Positions 53,201 to 64,000 of a DNA stretch of 64,000 bases are shown here, in pieces (within the stretch, counting starts at the first letter, position 1; every line of letters begins with the position of its first letter). Source of the stretch: Odobenus rosmarus divergens (Eukaryota > Chordata > Mammalia > Carnivora > Odobenidae); the NCBI RefSeq assembly GCF_000321225.1, contig NW_004450662.1:882915-946914 (forward strand), in the 5' to 3' direction. The translations under genes and the position numbers were made by a program. The notes beneath the pieces are model-generated. The model had not been told where the DNA came from. It was given only the letters and a program-made list of their open reading frames with translations, and ran no database searches.

Positions 53201-56200
53201 ACAAAGAAATGGCGAGCTGCCAGTGTGTGCTGCTTGTGGGTTTCTCTCTTGCTGGGGATGCCTCTTCCATCAGCTGTCAGGACCGCTTGTCCGTGCTTTG
53301 TGCAGAGAGGGATAATGTCACAGCACAATTTGCCTCCTGCGAAGAAGAGGCATGTTCTGCCCCTGGGTGAAAAGGAATCGATTCTCTTGTCACCCATAAA
53401 CTTAGAACTGGCGATATTTTTTCCCCTTTATCATTTCCGTTTGCCCACATCTATTTTCCTCTGTGCCCTCCTTCATCTTCAAGAGCCGTGCCAACCAGCC
53501 TGCACCATCCCCCCCGCCCCCCGTCTGAAGTAACTAGGAAGGACCAGTGTGCCAGCAGGATGGAAGATCCCTGCTCCCCAGCTGAGACAGTCTGGGGAAT
53601 GCGCAGTGGTACAAGTTGGTGCCTTGAACTCAGACGCTCTTCGGAAGGGTGTTCTCTTCCCTGCTCACTGACATTTTCCCCTAGCACTCCCGTCTGGCCG
53701 CATGACCTCGCAGGGCCCGAAAGCTCTAACCCTGGCCAACTCAGATCTCTCGTTGGACTTTCCCGCGTGCCAGGCTGCTCTGAACGTATTGGGGGGACAA
53801 TGAGAACTTACTTGTCAATGACAGTCCCTGAGTTGAGGGTTCATCCGGGACATCACCTCTCCCTTGGGAAGAATCTAAGCGACTTGCTCTCCTGTCCTGC
53901 TGGCAGGAGTCTCCCAAAGGGCTGTCCGATGGCTACTGGGGGACAGAGGTTAGTGGCGACATGACTTTCCAAGGGGAGAGAAGAGCCGGAAGCAGACACG
54001 GGGCTTGTCTTGTGAGTGGAGAGACCCAGCTAGGATGAGGGAAGCCACGAGGAAGCTTGGAGAGGAAGGAGCAACTTCTAGACGCCTTAACTTGCGAGAA
54101 GGTCCCTGGGGAAGGGGGAGGGGCACCAGAAGATGCCAGGAACACATCAGAGGCAGCCAGAAGAATGGAGGGGGATCCTAAGGGGGACAGACTGAGAAGG
54201 CATTAGAACAAGAAATTGGGAGTGAACAGCAACTTAGCAAACAATGTAACCTTGCCCAGAACTGTCACGTAACAAAAGATGAGGCAAGTATTAAGTGTGC
54301 CGCTACCCCCACTGGCACCCCAAGTGGTGTGACGTCTTGTCTAGAGGAGGAAGGATGCTTTCTTTTGTCCTAGAAGGTCAGTGCACCACTGCCAAGGGTG
54401 TGGGACCACTTCTTTAACAAATCCTCTGGGTGAGGGGAACTGGGACACGTCTGTTGGGCATGGGGGTGGTCTCCGTGTCTGCTGCCCAGCAGGGACCTCT
54501 CTGTTGCCAGCCAGACCTATTGAGGAGGGAAGGGAAACTCCCCAGGGGGAGAGGGGTGCGGGGTGGGGTCAACGCCTGCACACTGCACTTACAGGATACT
54601 GCGGGGGGCCTCCCTCTTGGGTTACAAAGGAGGATCTCCCTTGGAACACTGCAGCAGGGAGCTAGGCATGGTACCAAGGAGCAGCTCTCCCTGGTGAGCC
54701 TGTGTTGGTAGGAGCCAGGGCCAGCAGGAGACGGGGTGGAGCAGGGGATTAGGCCTGAAGATGCAATTTTTTCTTTTTTGTTCAGCCCAGTGGGGGTGAC
54801 TTAGGCGGCATTATATTGCAGACCCAAAAAAGCACATGAATAATCCAGAGTGAATTCAAGAGATTTCAATAGCAAAATAATAACAATACTAATGATACCT
54901 TTGATTTGCAGAGTACTTTTCTTCCAAGGAGATAAAAAGATAAACTGTTTTGGAAACATGAACAAGGAAAAGAAAATTGCCTGTGAAGGAAGAGTGGGAA
55001 GGAGGCCCAACAGCATTCATTTTAGGGTCTCCTGTAAATCTGGGGTGGCGGGAGCGGGGGGTGGGGGGAGAGTCACATGGGCAAGAGGCATCCTTCTTCA
55101 GCTACAGTCCTTATCCTTCTAAAATGGTGAAATAAATAACTTTTAGGTGAAAAACCAGGCAGTTTTAATAGGGGTCAACCAGAAAGAGTGAGGCCCCGTA
55201 CCCCGCTTGTGCCTGGGAATGGGGACACTCTGATTCAGCTGTGGGGAGGGTCTGTAAGATCAGGAGAAGGTCGCGGAACTCACACTTGGACTCTCCACCG
55301 CCGCAGCAATCCTGATTTTAATGGTGGTGCTGGTGGCACAGCCACTGGGGCCCCAGTCTCCCCGCAAGATCAGGGGACACCCCAGTGTTCATGGAGTGGG
55401 GTGGGGCTGGGGCTCTTGCTGTGGGGGAGGTCTGTTCCCTTGGGTTGCATGTCGCCTCACTGCTGCCCACAGGGAGTGAGGTGCAAAATGAGGCAGGATC
55501 CCATGTCCGGCTGGACTAGCTTCGCCCTGTATTCCAAATAGAGGAGGTTTTATTTCCAGCGAGGGGAGTGTATACTGCACTGAGGCATGGATGCCATTGC
55601 ACGTGGTTTTCTTTTCCCCAGGGGAAAACCAGGATCCACAGTTGGGTACGCACGTCCAGTAAGACGTGCAGATCATCGCAGTACTTCTCACACAGTCACG
55701 CCAAGAATGCCGTGTCCTGCTTTCTGCCAGAGCTTGAGGATTAAGCCTGGAAGGCCTTCCACCATCCACACTCTCTCAGAATCCACGGTGTTGCCCCAGG
55801 GTGAGGATCGTCACCACCATATTTAACGTGAACTTCCATTAACTTTCTGCTTCTGAGCCCCTGAAGGAACTAGGCATCAAACATTGTGCTTTTTCCCCTT
55901 TCCTCTTCTGAGTGTGAAAATGAGTACTCTGGCTGTAGATTTCTAGAAGTCAGTAAATGTCAATATTGGATAAGTGTTTCCTTTATATCAGGGCGATTTA
56001 GCATAAGCTGCTTGGAAACAAATGTCTTCCGTAAGCATACAATGTTTCCATGAGTCCACAGTCAGCACTACTAGGAGGATTAAATAAATGTCAGCTTCCC
56101 TTGGGTACACTGGTAACAAGTCAAAGCCATGGAAATAGTGGCCAGCATGGGTGAATCCTGCTCCCTGCAGAATTATTCAGTTGCAGCCCTGGCTGGTGCT

Positions 56201-57472
56201 GGGAGAGTGAGAGGTGTGCACCCTTGCATCTGGTTCCTGGACAAAAAGGCAAGGAAGGAGCCAACGTAGAGGCCTCCCACATGTCATGGGAAAGTTCCCC
56301 ACCCCCCCAACCCCTGCAGTCTCAAAGCCTTCTCATGCGTGCCCTGTCCAAATCTCCTCCCATCTGTGACCCCACTCTACACACCCACAGCTTACGGCTG
56401 AAGTGTCGTCCTGTCCAGAGCTTTGAAAAAATCCGCCATGTTCCTGAAACGGGAGGTGAGATCTCACTGTGATCTCCCACCTGGTGCTGGTGTCCTCGTA
56501 GGCAGAGTGAGGTAGATTGACCTGAGGCCGTTTTTTTTGAACATTGAAACCCAAACTGCAATGGTACAGGTTGTGAGTATTAAAAAGATGTATGAATATT
56601 AGGCTGAATTAGCAAGATGATCTGCGTACTTGGCCTGGGTTCCCTGGATAGTTGTTGTAAGTTCAGTCTCTTTCTAACCCATGCCTAGACGACAGGAATT
56701 TGAAATCTGATACTGACTTAAGGCAATGACAACCAAGGTTTCCATTCGTCATTCCACACTTTTCCCCAGGGGCTCCACACAGCCTGGTGTCTCACAGGGC
56801 CACATTCTCTTCATCCTTCCTTCGTGATCAAATAGCCCTTGAGGACACCAGAGTTCAGCCCCTGGCCACTCCGCCTGCGCTCATGGTAGGCCGACTGTGT
56901 GGTGGGCACCATGCCAGGGACTTCTGATGCAAAGACCCCTAAGACAGTATTTCTGCCCCAGTGGGGGCTCTCAGTCTGGTCAGGGAGCAGACACTTTGGC
57001 TCATAGTTACGATGGGCTCAGAGTTGTCAAGAGTATTCTGAGAGCCGCCGAAATGACCGAGGGCATCAGGAAAGGCTGCAGAGAGGCAGTGACTTGATTT
57101 CAAAAGATGTCTGGGAGCCCTCCTGGGGAAGCACAAAAAAGAGTGTTTCAGGCTTGCCTTAGAGCATGTGCAAAGGAAAGAAGGCAGGACAGAATGCCAT
57201 CTGTTCCGAAGCAATGGGTAGTGTGGGTGACTGGAATAGGAAATGTGTTGAGGGTAGTGAGAAGCTTGGGAAGGGGTGGGTCAGCTTGTCATAAATACCA
57301 TGCTAAATGTTTTGATGACTTAACTATCAGAGTTAAGTCTGTTCCTTCGAAACATTGTGAGTAGGTTCTAGATTTGTACTCCGCTCTGTGCCATGAGTCC
57401 TATGGATAAAAGAGGGGAAGAATTCATTTGTTATTTATTCTTCTTGGTTTGCCCTGTTTTTTATATGGGGCT
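50236..57472 (+). other. KIRREL3: KIRREL3 intron 1, proximal part
   Basis: Donor GTAGGA at 50236. The sequence is repeat-poor. A (CA)n microsatellite lies at about 51684-51705 and another CA-rich tract at 51467-51485. 54850-54960 (AACAATACTAATGATACCTT, TGATTTGCAGAGTACTTTTC) is a MIR, and 56900-57060 an old low-copy repeat. Numerous 80-158-codon frames occur, but none has splice-flanked structure or a recognisable domain. I see no further KIRREL3 exon. Confidence 0.7.
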
Positions 57473-57490
57473 TTAAAAATGTAGAACTGA

Positions 57491-57684
57491 GGGGCGCCTG
57501 GGGGGCTCAGTTGGTTAAGCGACTGCCTTCGGCTTGGGTCATGATCCTGGAGTCCCAGGATCGAGTCCCACATCGGGCTCCCTGCTCAGCAGGGAGTCTG
57601 CTTCTCCCTCTGACCCTCCCATGTCTCATGCTCTCTCTCTCTCTATCTCATTCTGTCTCTCAAATAAATAAATAAATATCTTTT
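57491..57684 (+). mobile_element. SINEC (tRNA-Lys-type), sense, in intron 1
   Basis: The only clear young SINE in the intronic part: GGGGCGCCTGGGGGGCTCAG, TGGTTAAGCGACTGCCTTCG, CAGGATCGAGTCCCACATCG, (CT)n and an AAATAAATAAATAAATATC tail. Target duplications TTAAAAATGTAGAACTGA (57473-57490) and TTAAAAATGTAGAATTGA (57685-57702) differ at one base. Confidence 0.96.
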
Positions 57685-57702
57685 TTAAAAATGTAGAATT
57701 GA

Positions 57703-60056
57703 ATGGAAATATACCCATTCTTTCCGGCTCACCTTCCTTCATAGCTAGTACGTAAAGGGGTGGAAAATAGAGCAAGAGCGTAAGTGTGGAGGAACGGACC
57801 TTCCCTGTCGGTCTACATTCCAGAAGGAGGCAGAGAAGAATAGTAGGTAGATGTATACTTAAGAACAATGTGTTGGATAAAGAATGTGGTGGGGAACCAA
57901 GGAGCACACAGAAGCAGAGATGGCTGAGTGCACACTGGATTCTTGGTTGTATGGCGTTCACTGAGGAATGGGATTTACCTGTTTCTGGGACCCAGGGAGG
58001 CTCGCCTAACATTGAGGATGAATGGTAAACCAGGAAGGGAGACAAGAACAAGGATGAGATAAATAAATGCCTAGAGATATTTTGCTAATGATTTCTTTGC
58101 TGTTCTGAAGAGGAAGCTAAGTTATGCTGGCTTTGGGGAAAATAAGGTTACAAGACAAGTGATTCCACTCAGAAGATGTTAGAAATGTTTATAAGTCTCC
58201 AGCATCAACAGTAAAGAACGTCATCAGATCTACTCATGTGTTCCACACTTGGGCCTGTTCTCATCAGGAATTGGTGGGGACTGGCAGGACAAGCTCAGTA
58301 GTGAAGCAACTACATGCATTGTTCTGCCAGAAATAGGCAGTGATGTATCTAAGACTGTCGAAATTTAATTCTAGTGTCTAAGGTTAGCCCACTGAACAGT
58401 CTCCCATTGCTGACCGTGCTCTAAGAGTAGAATTCGGGCCCCCAAGAATGGAAGAGTCAATTCCCAAGCAGCGGGTCAAAGAGTAGACTAGATGTCATCC
58501 AAATCCTCTCCAACCCTACGACTCCCTGAATATTATCTATTAGCAACAACCTATTGATTCTGGATAATAAATTCCTAGAAGATAGATGATGTGTTACAGA
58601 TGTCTTTGTCCGGCACATTTTCTTATAAGTGCCAGGCAAATCCTTTTGGTTGTTGGTGATGGTAGTGGTGGCAATAATAATGTTTTGAGGATGAGTGTTG
58701 GTGTAAAACTTCACAGCCTGTAGAGTACTCTTCACAAGCACTGCTTCATTTCATTACTGTGCTAGCATGAGAGGCAGCTGTGATCACTGCCGTAGGTTCT
58801 GAAAAGTCATGTCCTCAACCAAAGTCACTCTCATCTGCTTCACTTTTTCATATGCCTTGATGCTTCTCAAGATGCTGGTGGATGTGGCAACTCCAAATCA
58901 TCCACACTGAAAAATGCATGAGAAGATCCTAGGCTGTGGCATAAGATGGAACATGTTCTTCCAGCTTATGGGAATCCTTGGTGGCTAGGCATAGAAAAGG
59001 ATTTTAAGGATTTCCCATGAAAACCAGGGAGCTGACCTTCAAACCACGACCTAGCCTTGCAGCTCTGTCTTTTGATTCCAGACTCTGAGTTGGTTCCTTC
59101 ATCTTCTGGCATTCAGCTTTACCTTGAGGGCACAGGTTTCCAGGGGAAATGACAGGCCAGCCTCTTGGGCTGAATAGCAATCAAGGGGATGTTGCTTGGG
59201 TAGTTCCTTTTGTGGCTCTATTGACAATTAAAAAAAAAGGCAAGGGCAGGAACTTTTATTCTCTTAATTGGTTGATTAAAATATCCGTTTCTTTTATCCA
59301 CCTGCCCTGGTGCCAGGCATGCTACTCAGCACATAAAGGACTCTGAATAAATGTTGAAATATTGGAATGAATGGCAAGAAACAATGAAAGGGAGAGAAAG
59401 CAGTGTTTCTGACATCACACATGCAGGGGCTGACAGGCCCCCATGGGAGGCCAGAGGAGAGATCCCAACTATTTGGAGTAGGAAGTTGTTCCTCTGTGAG
59501 TGAGGCCTTGAATGACCACGGGGTCACCAGGGACACTGCCAAGAGAGACATCCTCCGGCAAGCCACCCACTCCTCAGTTTCAGTAAAAAAAAAATCCCAG
59601 CCCTGTCCTTCTGTTCTTTAATGCATGTCAGTTCCCATTTCTGTCAGTCACCTGCAAATGTCACAGGTGACTCAGCTCTGGTGCAGTGTGACAGTCCACC
59701 TGTCACCCTTGGCGATGCCGGGAGCTATGACAGTTTCAGAGTAACACCGGGACCCGGCTGGCTCATCATGCAGGCAACCAGGGGACAGAAACCTAGAGCT
59801 TTCTCCTGGATACCCTCCCCGGGTACCACAGGAGAAGCGATGCCACCCTCCCTGCCTTCCTGACCTCGTGACAAAGAGAGAGAAATTGCCAATTAACCTC
59901 CCAGTGGCTTTACCCTCCATATTCTAGGACCCGCACTTGTCCACACCTCGCTGAAGGACGCTGGGTCCACCTCACATTCACAGGGAGTCCCATTTCATCA
60001 GAGAGCTGGTCTCGGAAGCCTTTTTCTTACAGAGGACGCTGCACCTGCGTCAGGGG
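57703..60056 (+). other. KIRREL3: KIRREL3 intron 1, middle part
   Basis: 58640-58800 (AAACTTCACAGCCTGTAGAG, TTCATTTCATTACTGTGCTA) is a MIR. 59300-59380 (GTGCCAGGCATGCTACTCAG, GACTCTGAATAAATGTTGAA) is an L2/MIR end. The remainder is unique-looking. No exon is recognised. Confidence 0.55.
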
Positions 60057-60491
60057 TCACGGGCGGGAGCAAGAGGGCCTGTTCTTCCCTTGGGTCCACA
60101 TCAGGCAGGAGCAGGTGGAAATGTTTTGGGATGCAAAACCCGGGACGCGCTGCAGTTCCTGCATCAGCCTGATGGTGGCAGCAGCAGCGCTTGCAAAGCC
60201 CAGGAGTGAGCGGAGCTGAGGCTCAGGGCGACCCTTAGTCGCAGCAAGAGCCAGACTCTCTAGTTTGGGTGCCTGGGCCCTCCTCTGCCGATGATGCTCC
60301 AGCTGAGCCTGGAGCATGGAAAGGGCATGGAGGGAAGAGAGCAAGCCTTCCAGATTAGCAGCAGCTCCCCCCGGAGGCTCGGGTGCTTTCTGCTCTTTCT
60401 GATGGATGTGAGGGCAGAGTGCTAAGGGCAATGTCTGAGCAGAGGTAAGTGGGTACAAATAAAAATGCCCAAGGGTGTGGAAGAGCTGCAA
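60057..60491 (-). other. unassigned antisense open frame in KIRREL3 intron 1
   Basis: A 144-codon antisense frame whose middle part reads like a real protein: PPGGAAANLEGLLSSLHALS, then LQAQLEHHRQRRAQAPKLES, then RSLLGFASAAAATIRLMQEL. It is rich in Leu, Ala and Gln with amphipathic-helix spacing and third positions biased to G/C. Upstream of this part, on the - strand, a pyrimidine-rich run ends in CATCCATCAG, an acceptor-like site that could open an exon near 60400. I do not recognise the protein. Antisense non-coding RNAs (KIRREL3-AS genes) are known at this locus in human, and whether this matches one is unknown. Chance remains a serious alternative. Confidence 0.25.
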
Positions 60492-61834
60492 AAAGAGGGA
60501 GCAGAGGAGACCTCAGCTAGCTGTCTATTTCCCTGTGGCAGGTGTTTTCCCATGCTGGTGTCTCTCCTGTGGGTGATGAATGCATCCATCCCCCTCCAGG
60601 GGTGGCCAGCTGCCAGGAGCCCAGCTTCCTCGCCCCAGTCCCCAACCTGGGCCCACTGCCCCTCTCCCCAGGAGTTTGCCTCTTTAATGATCCAGGAGCC
60701 AGTATTTCTGCTGTTGCTCCCCTCCCCTGCTGGAAAAGCCAAACAGATGCTAAAATTAGTCTCATTATTCCTGATCTCCTGGGCAGGCTGAAGAGGTGCT
60801 ACTCTGTTTTCATCTCTGGACAGAAACAGACACCATTAAAATAAATCACCATCAGCCGTGGTTGTTTGTTTCAGAACGCAACTTACCAGGCAAGGTAACC
60901 GGATCCTAATGGCCGGCACAGGAAGCCTACCCCCTGCCCTGGCAGCTTGCCTTTTTCACCTTTTTGAAGATTGCAAGTAAGATGTGTCTCAGACCCTGGA
61001 GTCAATTTATGTGCAGCATGGGACCTGGGATGAGGGAAGGGTGAGGCCATCACTGGAGCTGCCCACTCCTTGTCTTCTCTGTATGGCTCAAGTGGCTGGT
61101 AGACTGGCCGTTTATGTTGCCTGACACCCCCAGACATTATTTGATAATCCATTAGGTTTTGCTTGCCAGTAGGATTTTAGATGAGGTTTGCCCAAACCCA
61201 AGCGGCCTCCCGCACCTGACTCCCCATCAGAGCCCTTTGCTACTTTGTTACTAGCAAGGTGAGTTGCCATCCGCCCAATCTGTCCATCCTCACACTGTCT
61301 TCCTGGGGGAGTGGGTGCCCAGTGGGGTGGGAGAGAGGGTAGGATTGTTCTGTCCATTTTATCAATGCAGTGCCCCTGGCACGTGCCAGGTGACTTCTTG
61401 AGCATCTTGCGTCGGAGAAGAAATCTTTTTGCCTGAAGTTTGCAGATCTGAGGCTGCACGGGTCAGCGAGGAAACATAGAACTGCGTTATATGAGAAGCT
61501 GCTAAAAGTAATGGAGATTGATCTGCTCCCCATAGAAAAAGATGTTACACCCACGTGGTACAGGCTCTTGGCTCCGCTGCTTTCCTGGCCCCTCGGGTGG
61601 GCCAACTTGATCCCCGTTCTTCTTTCACAAACACGAGCTCCGTTAGGATTTTGGGAATCCCTCGGTGGAAAGCTGAACCGGGGAGAGAGGAAATGGTGAG
61701 AATAGAAAAGAATCGAAACCTGTAGTGGTCTCCAGATGCGAGCCTCACAGTGTGTGTCTGGCCACTAGACCGCCTCCTGGTCGCTGACGTGAAGCCAGCC
61801 ATGGGGAGGCGTCACTGAGACCTAGAGCCAGGTT
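60492..61834 (+). other. KIRREL3: KIRREL3 intron 1, single-copy segment
   Basis: No interspersed repeat recognised. 60720-60900 (AAAATTAGTCTCATTATTCC, CACCATTAAAATAAATCACC) looks like candidate conserved non-coding DNA. Frames of 82-121 codons overlap on both strands without recognisable content. Confidence 0.45.
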
Positions 61835-61960
61835 TGCTGAGCTTCGCGTGCATTCCCCTCTGTCATCCTCCTAGCAACCCAGTAAAGCAGAACTGTCAGC
61901 CCACTAGCCAGTGAAAGCTGCTGAGGCTGAGATTCCATGATTTGCCCACAGACTCCATGA
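61835..61960 (+). repeat. MIR-like element
   Basis: CTGTCATCCTCCTAGCAACC, CAGTAAAGCAGAACTGTCAG, AAGCTGCTGAGGCTGAGATT and CATGATTTGCCCACAG match a diverged sense MIR. Confidence 0.6.
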
Positions 61961-64000
61961 CATTGCCTCTCCCTCCTGGGGAGAGATGGGACGGCCATTC
62001 GGACACTTGCTTGCACGCCCCTGGTCCCTTGCTGCGCTTCTCTTCAGGAGGAATCCCCCTCACGCTGGTGCCCCCACAGCTGTGTGCCTGGCGGTGGGCT
62101 GCAGAACCCCTGGCCTGGCCTGTGGTCCTCCTTCTTCATGACTTGTAGGGCTTTCGAGGAAGAGCTGATCAAAATGGAGGAAAAGAAGTCCCCGAAGACA
62201 GAAGCTGAGTAAGAATTCATGAAGCCCTGCCCTGTGGCGGCGGGTGCTTGTACTTCCCCAACCCAGCTCCAGTTTAGCTGAACATTTTGAAAGCCAGATG
62301 CTGATTCCTTAACAAGAACACATCACCACCTAACTTTCCTTCGGTGGATTAAAAAAAAAGAAGAAGAAGAAGAAAACCCATTCTGCTGAGGGAGAGGTGA
62401 GCCTGGTGTTAGCTCCGCGCTGGAAGAACAGAGCTACTCTACACAAAAAGGCATTGCAGGACATCAAAACCGTCCTTTTCATCAAGTCTAGAATTGTAAA
62501 AATGTTGGGAGACCACATGGTTCTGAAATGATTAATAATGGTCGTTAGGGAGAGAGAAAAAGGACTCTTGGACTGTGGGAGAGTCTGAATACCGTTCAGG
62601 CCCGATTCTCCTCACTTCGGCTCCAGCAGGTCCATCTTACCTGGTGTCAGAAATCATTTCTGAAGATGGCCTGTCTCTACCCAGGCCATACTCAGGATCA
62701 TAGTATTAGCTGAAGATAGGCACTTAAACTAGCAAAACATAAAAGTTCCTTGATGTTTTCAAAGCTCCTTTGGATTGAATCAGAGGAGTACAGAGGAAGA
62801 ACGCAAGGCAGATAGATCTCGGCGTGGAAGACATAAAATTCCTTCTTTTGATACCACAGTCTGAGCCTTTCAGCGGAACCCACGGCTCCTGTCTGCAGGT
62901 GCATTGTCAGCTGTCGCCAGGGCTCCGAATCCACGTGGGTGCCCCTTGTTCCGGGCATGAGCTTTGCTTTGGGTTTTCTCTTTATCAAGCCAGGGCAGAG
63001 GCATTCACAGATAGAAATCCATGCTTGACAGGTGAAAACAACTGAATGCCGAGCTGATCAGACTGGGAGAAATACCATCCAGAAAACCTTATTCCTTCTC
63101 GCCCCTGTTCTCCTGCTAATAATAATAGGAAATCTGCATTTCCCTCTCATTATCAGCAGATATTCATTGTCAAAGATCTTACCACTGAATTCTTGCCAAG
63201 GAAAGTGAAAGTATATGTACTGCTGTGTTTTTTTTAGTTAAATTGTCTTCTTACGTTATTTTGTCTGCCTTAAATGTTTATGCAGTCAGGGTCGAGATGC
63301 TTCTGTCATTCCCACGGGCTGTTGCAGCCATATGAACTGAAAGAAATCTTTCCTAGTCAAAATAGGAATGCCCTTGGCACCAGGCCAGTTTACCCCTTTT
63401 TATGGAGTGTTCAGAGTATTTGAATGCTCATCTGGCCCCAATGGGTGGGGCATGGAGGTCACAACTTTCCTCGAAGTAAATATTGAGATGTTTTGAAACA
63501 ACCGCTTAGGAAAGCCCTGTCCAGAGAAAGAAAAATAAAAGTATCTGGTGGGTGCATTTTGGCACAGGAATCACCTGCCTCCCCTCTACACCCCACCCCT
63601 CCCTGCCGCGGCCTCCCCTCCCTGTGAATACTGCTTATATTAACATGGGCTGTACAAGTGCTCTGGAGAGCAGCTCTTAACCAGAGGAGGTAAGGTGAAC
63701 TCATGGGAGCTGCCTCGAAGAGTTTTCATGTCACATTACTAGCTCAGGATGACGTGCACGGTGAGCATGGACTCAGGAATCACCATGGGTCCTGAGCACA
63801 GGAAACCAAACAGGCTGATAAGGCCAGGAACATGCAATTTGGAACACATTGGCTTTGCTGGTCTCTTGTTGATGTCACTGCTTTCCTCATGACCGAGAAG
63901 AATGGGAATCACTTGCTTCCTCATCCCACCTCAGGGGAGCCCAGGAAAGCAATGTGAGCATTTGTGCTGACAGGGAAGAATGTGGCCGAGAGTGGCCGTA
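61961..64000 (+). other. KIRREL3: KIRREL3 intron 1, distal part in window
   Basis: Unique-looking sequence with an A9(GAA)n microsatellite at 62351-62376. 63030-63230 is repeat-free and motif-rich (CTGCTAATAATAATAGGAAA, CTCTCATTATCAGCAGATAT), another candidate conserved non-coding element. The intron runs off the end of the window. Confidence 0.5.

Overview
The window is mammalian nuclear DNA, most likely from an arctoid carnivoran (bear, seal or mustelid lineage). The evidence is a dozen tRNA-Lys-type SINEC elements with the head CCTGGGTGGCTCAG and a (CT)n/AATAAA/poly-A tail, plus carnivore-type L1 3' ends. None has the form I associate with canid SINEC_Cf or with the felid subfamily. The order and species are inferences from remembered repeat consensus sequences; no search was run.

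The one protein-coding exon I can name is the first coding exon of KIRREL3 (NEPH2/kin of IRRE-like 3), on the + strand at 50181-50235. It encodes MKPFQLDLLFVCFFLFSQ and ends in a phase-1 splice donor. A CpG-rich promoter and 5' UTR with two upstream ORFs (about 49.5-50.34 kb) precede it. Everything after 50236 is the start of the very long KIRREL3 intron 1, whose end lies outside the window. Everything before about 49.5 kb is 5' intergenic sequence, matching the gene-poor region upstream of KIRREL3 in other mammals.

Layout: 1-5.3 kb is a degraded antisense L1 broken up by a young L1 3' end and three SINEs. 5.5-12 kb is mostly single-copy with MIR fragments and a 17/18-bp minisatellite (6.78-6.99 kb). 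12-17.5 kb is repeat-dense (MaLR LTRs, MER5/MER20-like elements, two L1s, two SINEs). 17.6-26.7 kb mixes L2/MIR with single-copy DNA and holds a Tigger/MER2-like transposon nested in an old L1. 26.7-31.1 kb is again repeat-dense. 31.1-46.4 kb is largely single-copy with scattered SINE, L2 and MER copies. 46.48-47.62 kb is a second CpG-rich block, about 3 kb upstream of exon 1, with a CTCF-like motif, a G-quadruplex-prone tract and a short ORF ending in a donor-like site. 47.6-49.5 kb links it to the promoter. Intron 1 (50.24-64 kb) is repeat-poor, with one young SINE and an unassigned 144-codon antisense open frame at 60.06-60.49 kb.

No operon, CRISPR array, tRNA, rRNA or complete multi-exon gene is visible, and I found no evidence of a new enzymatic or defence system. 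Interest lies in the KIRREL3 5' regulatory architecture (paired CpG islands, overlapping uORF), candidate conserved non-coding elements, the antisense ORF, and some clear records of transposition.
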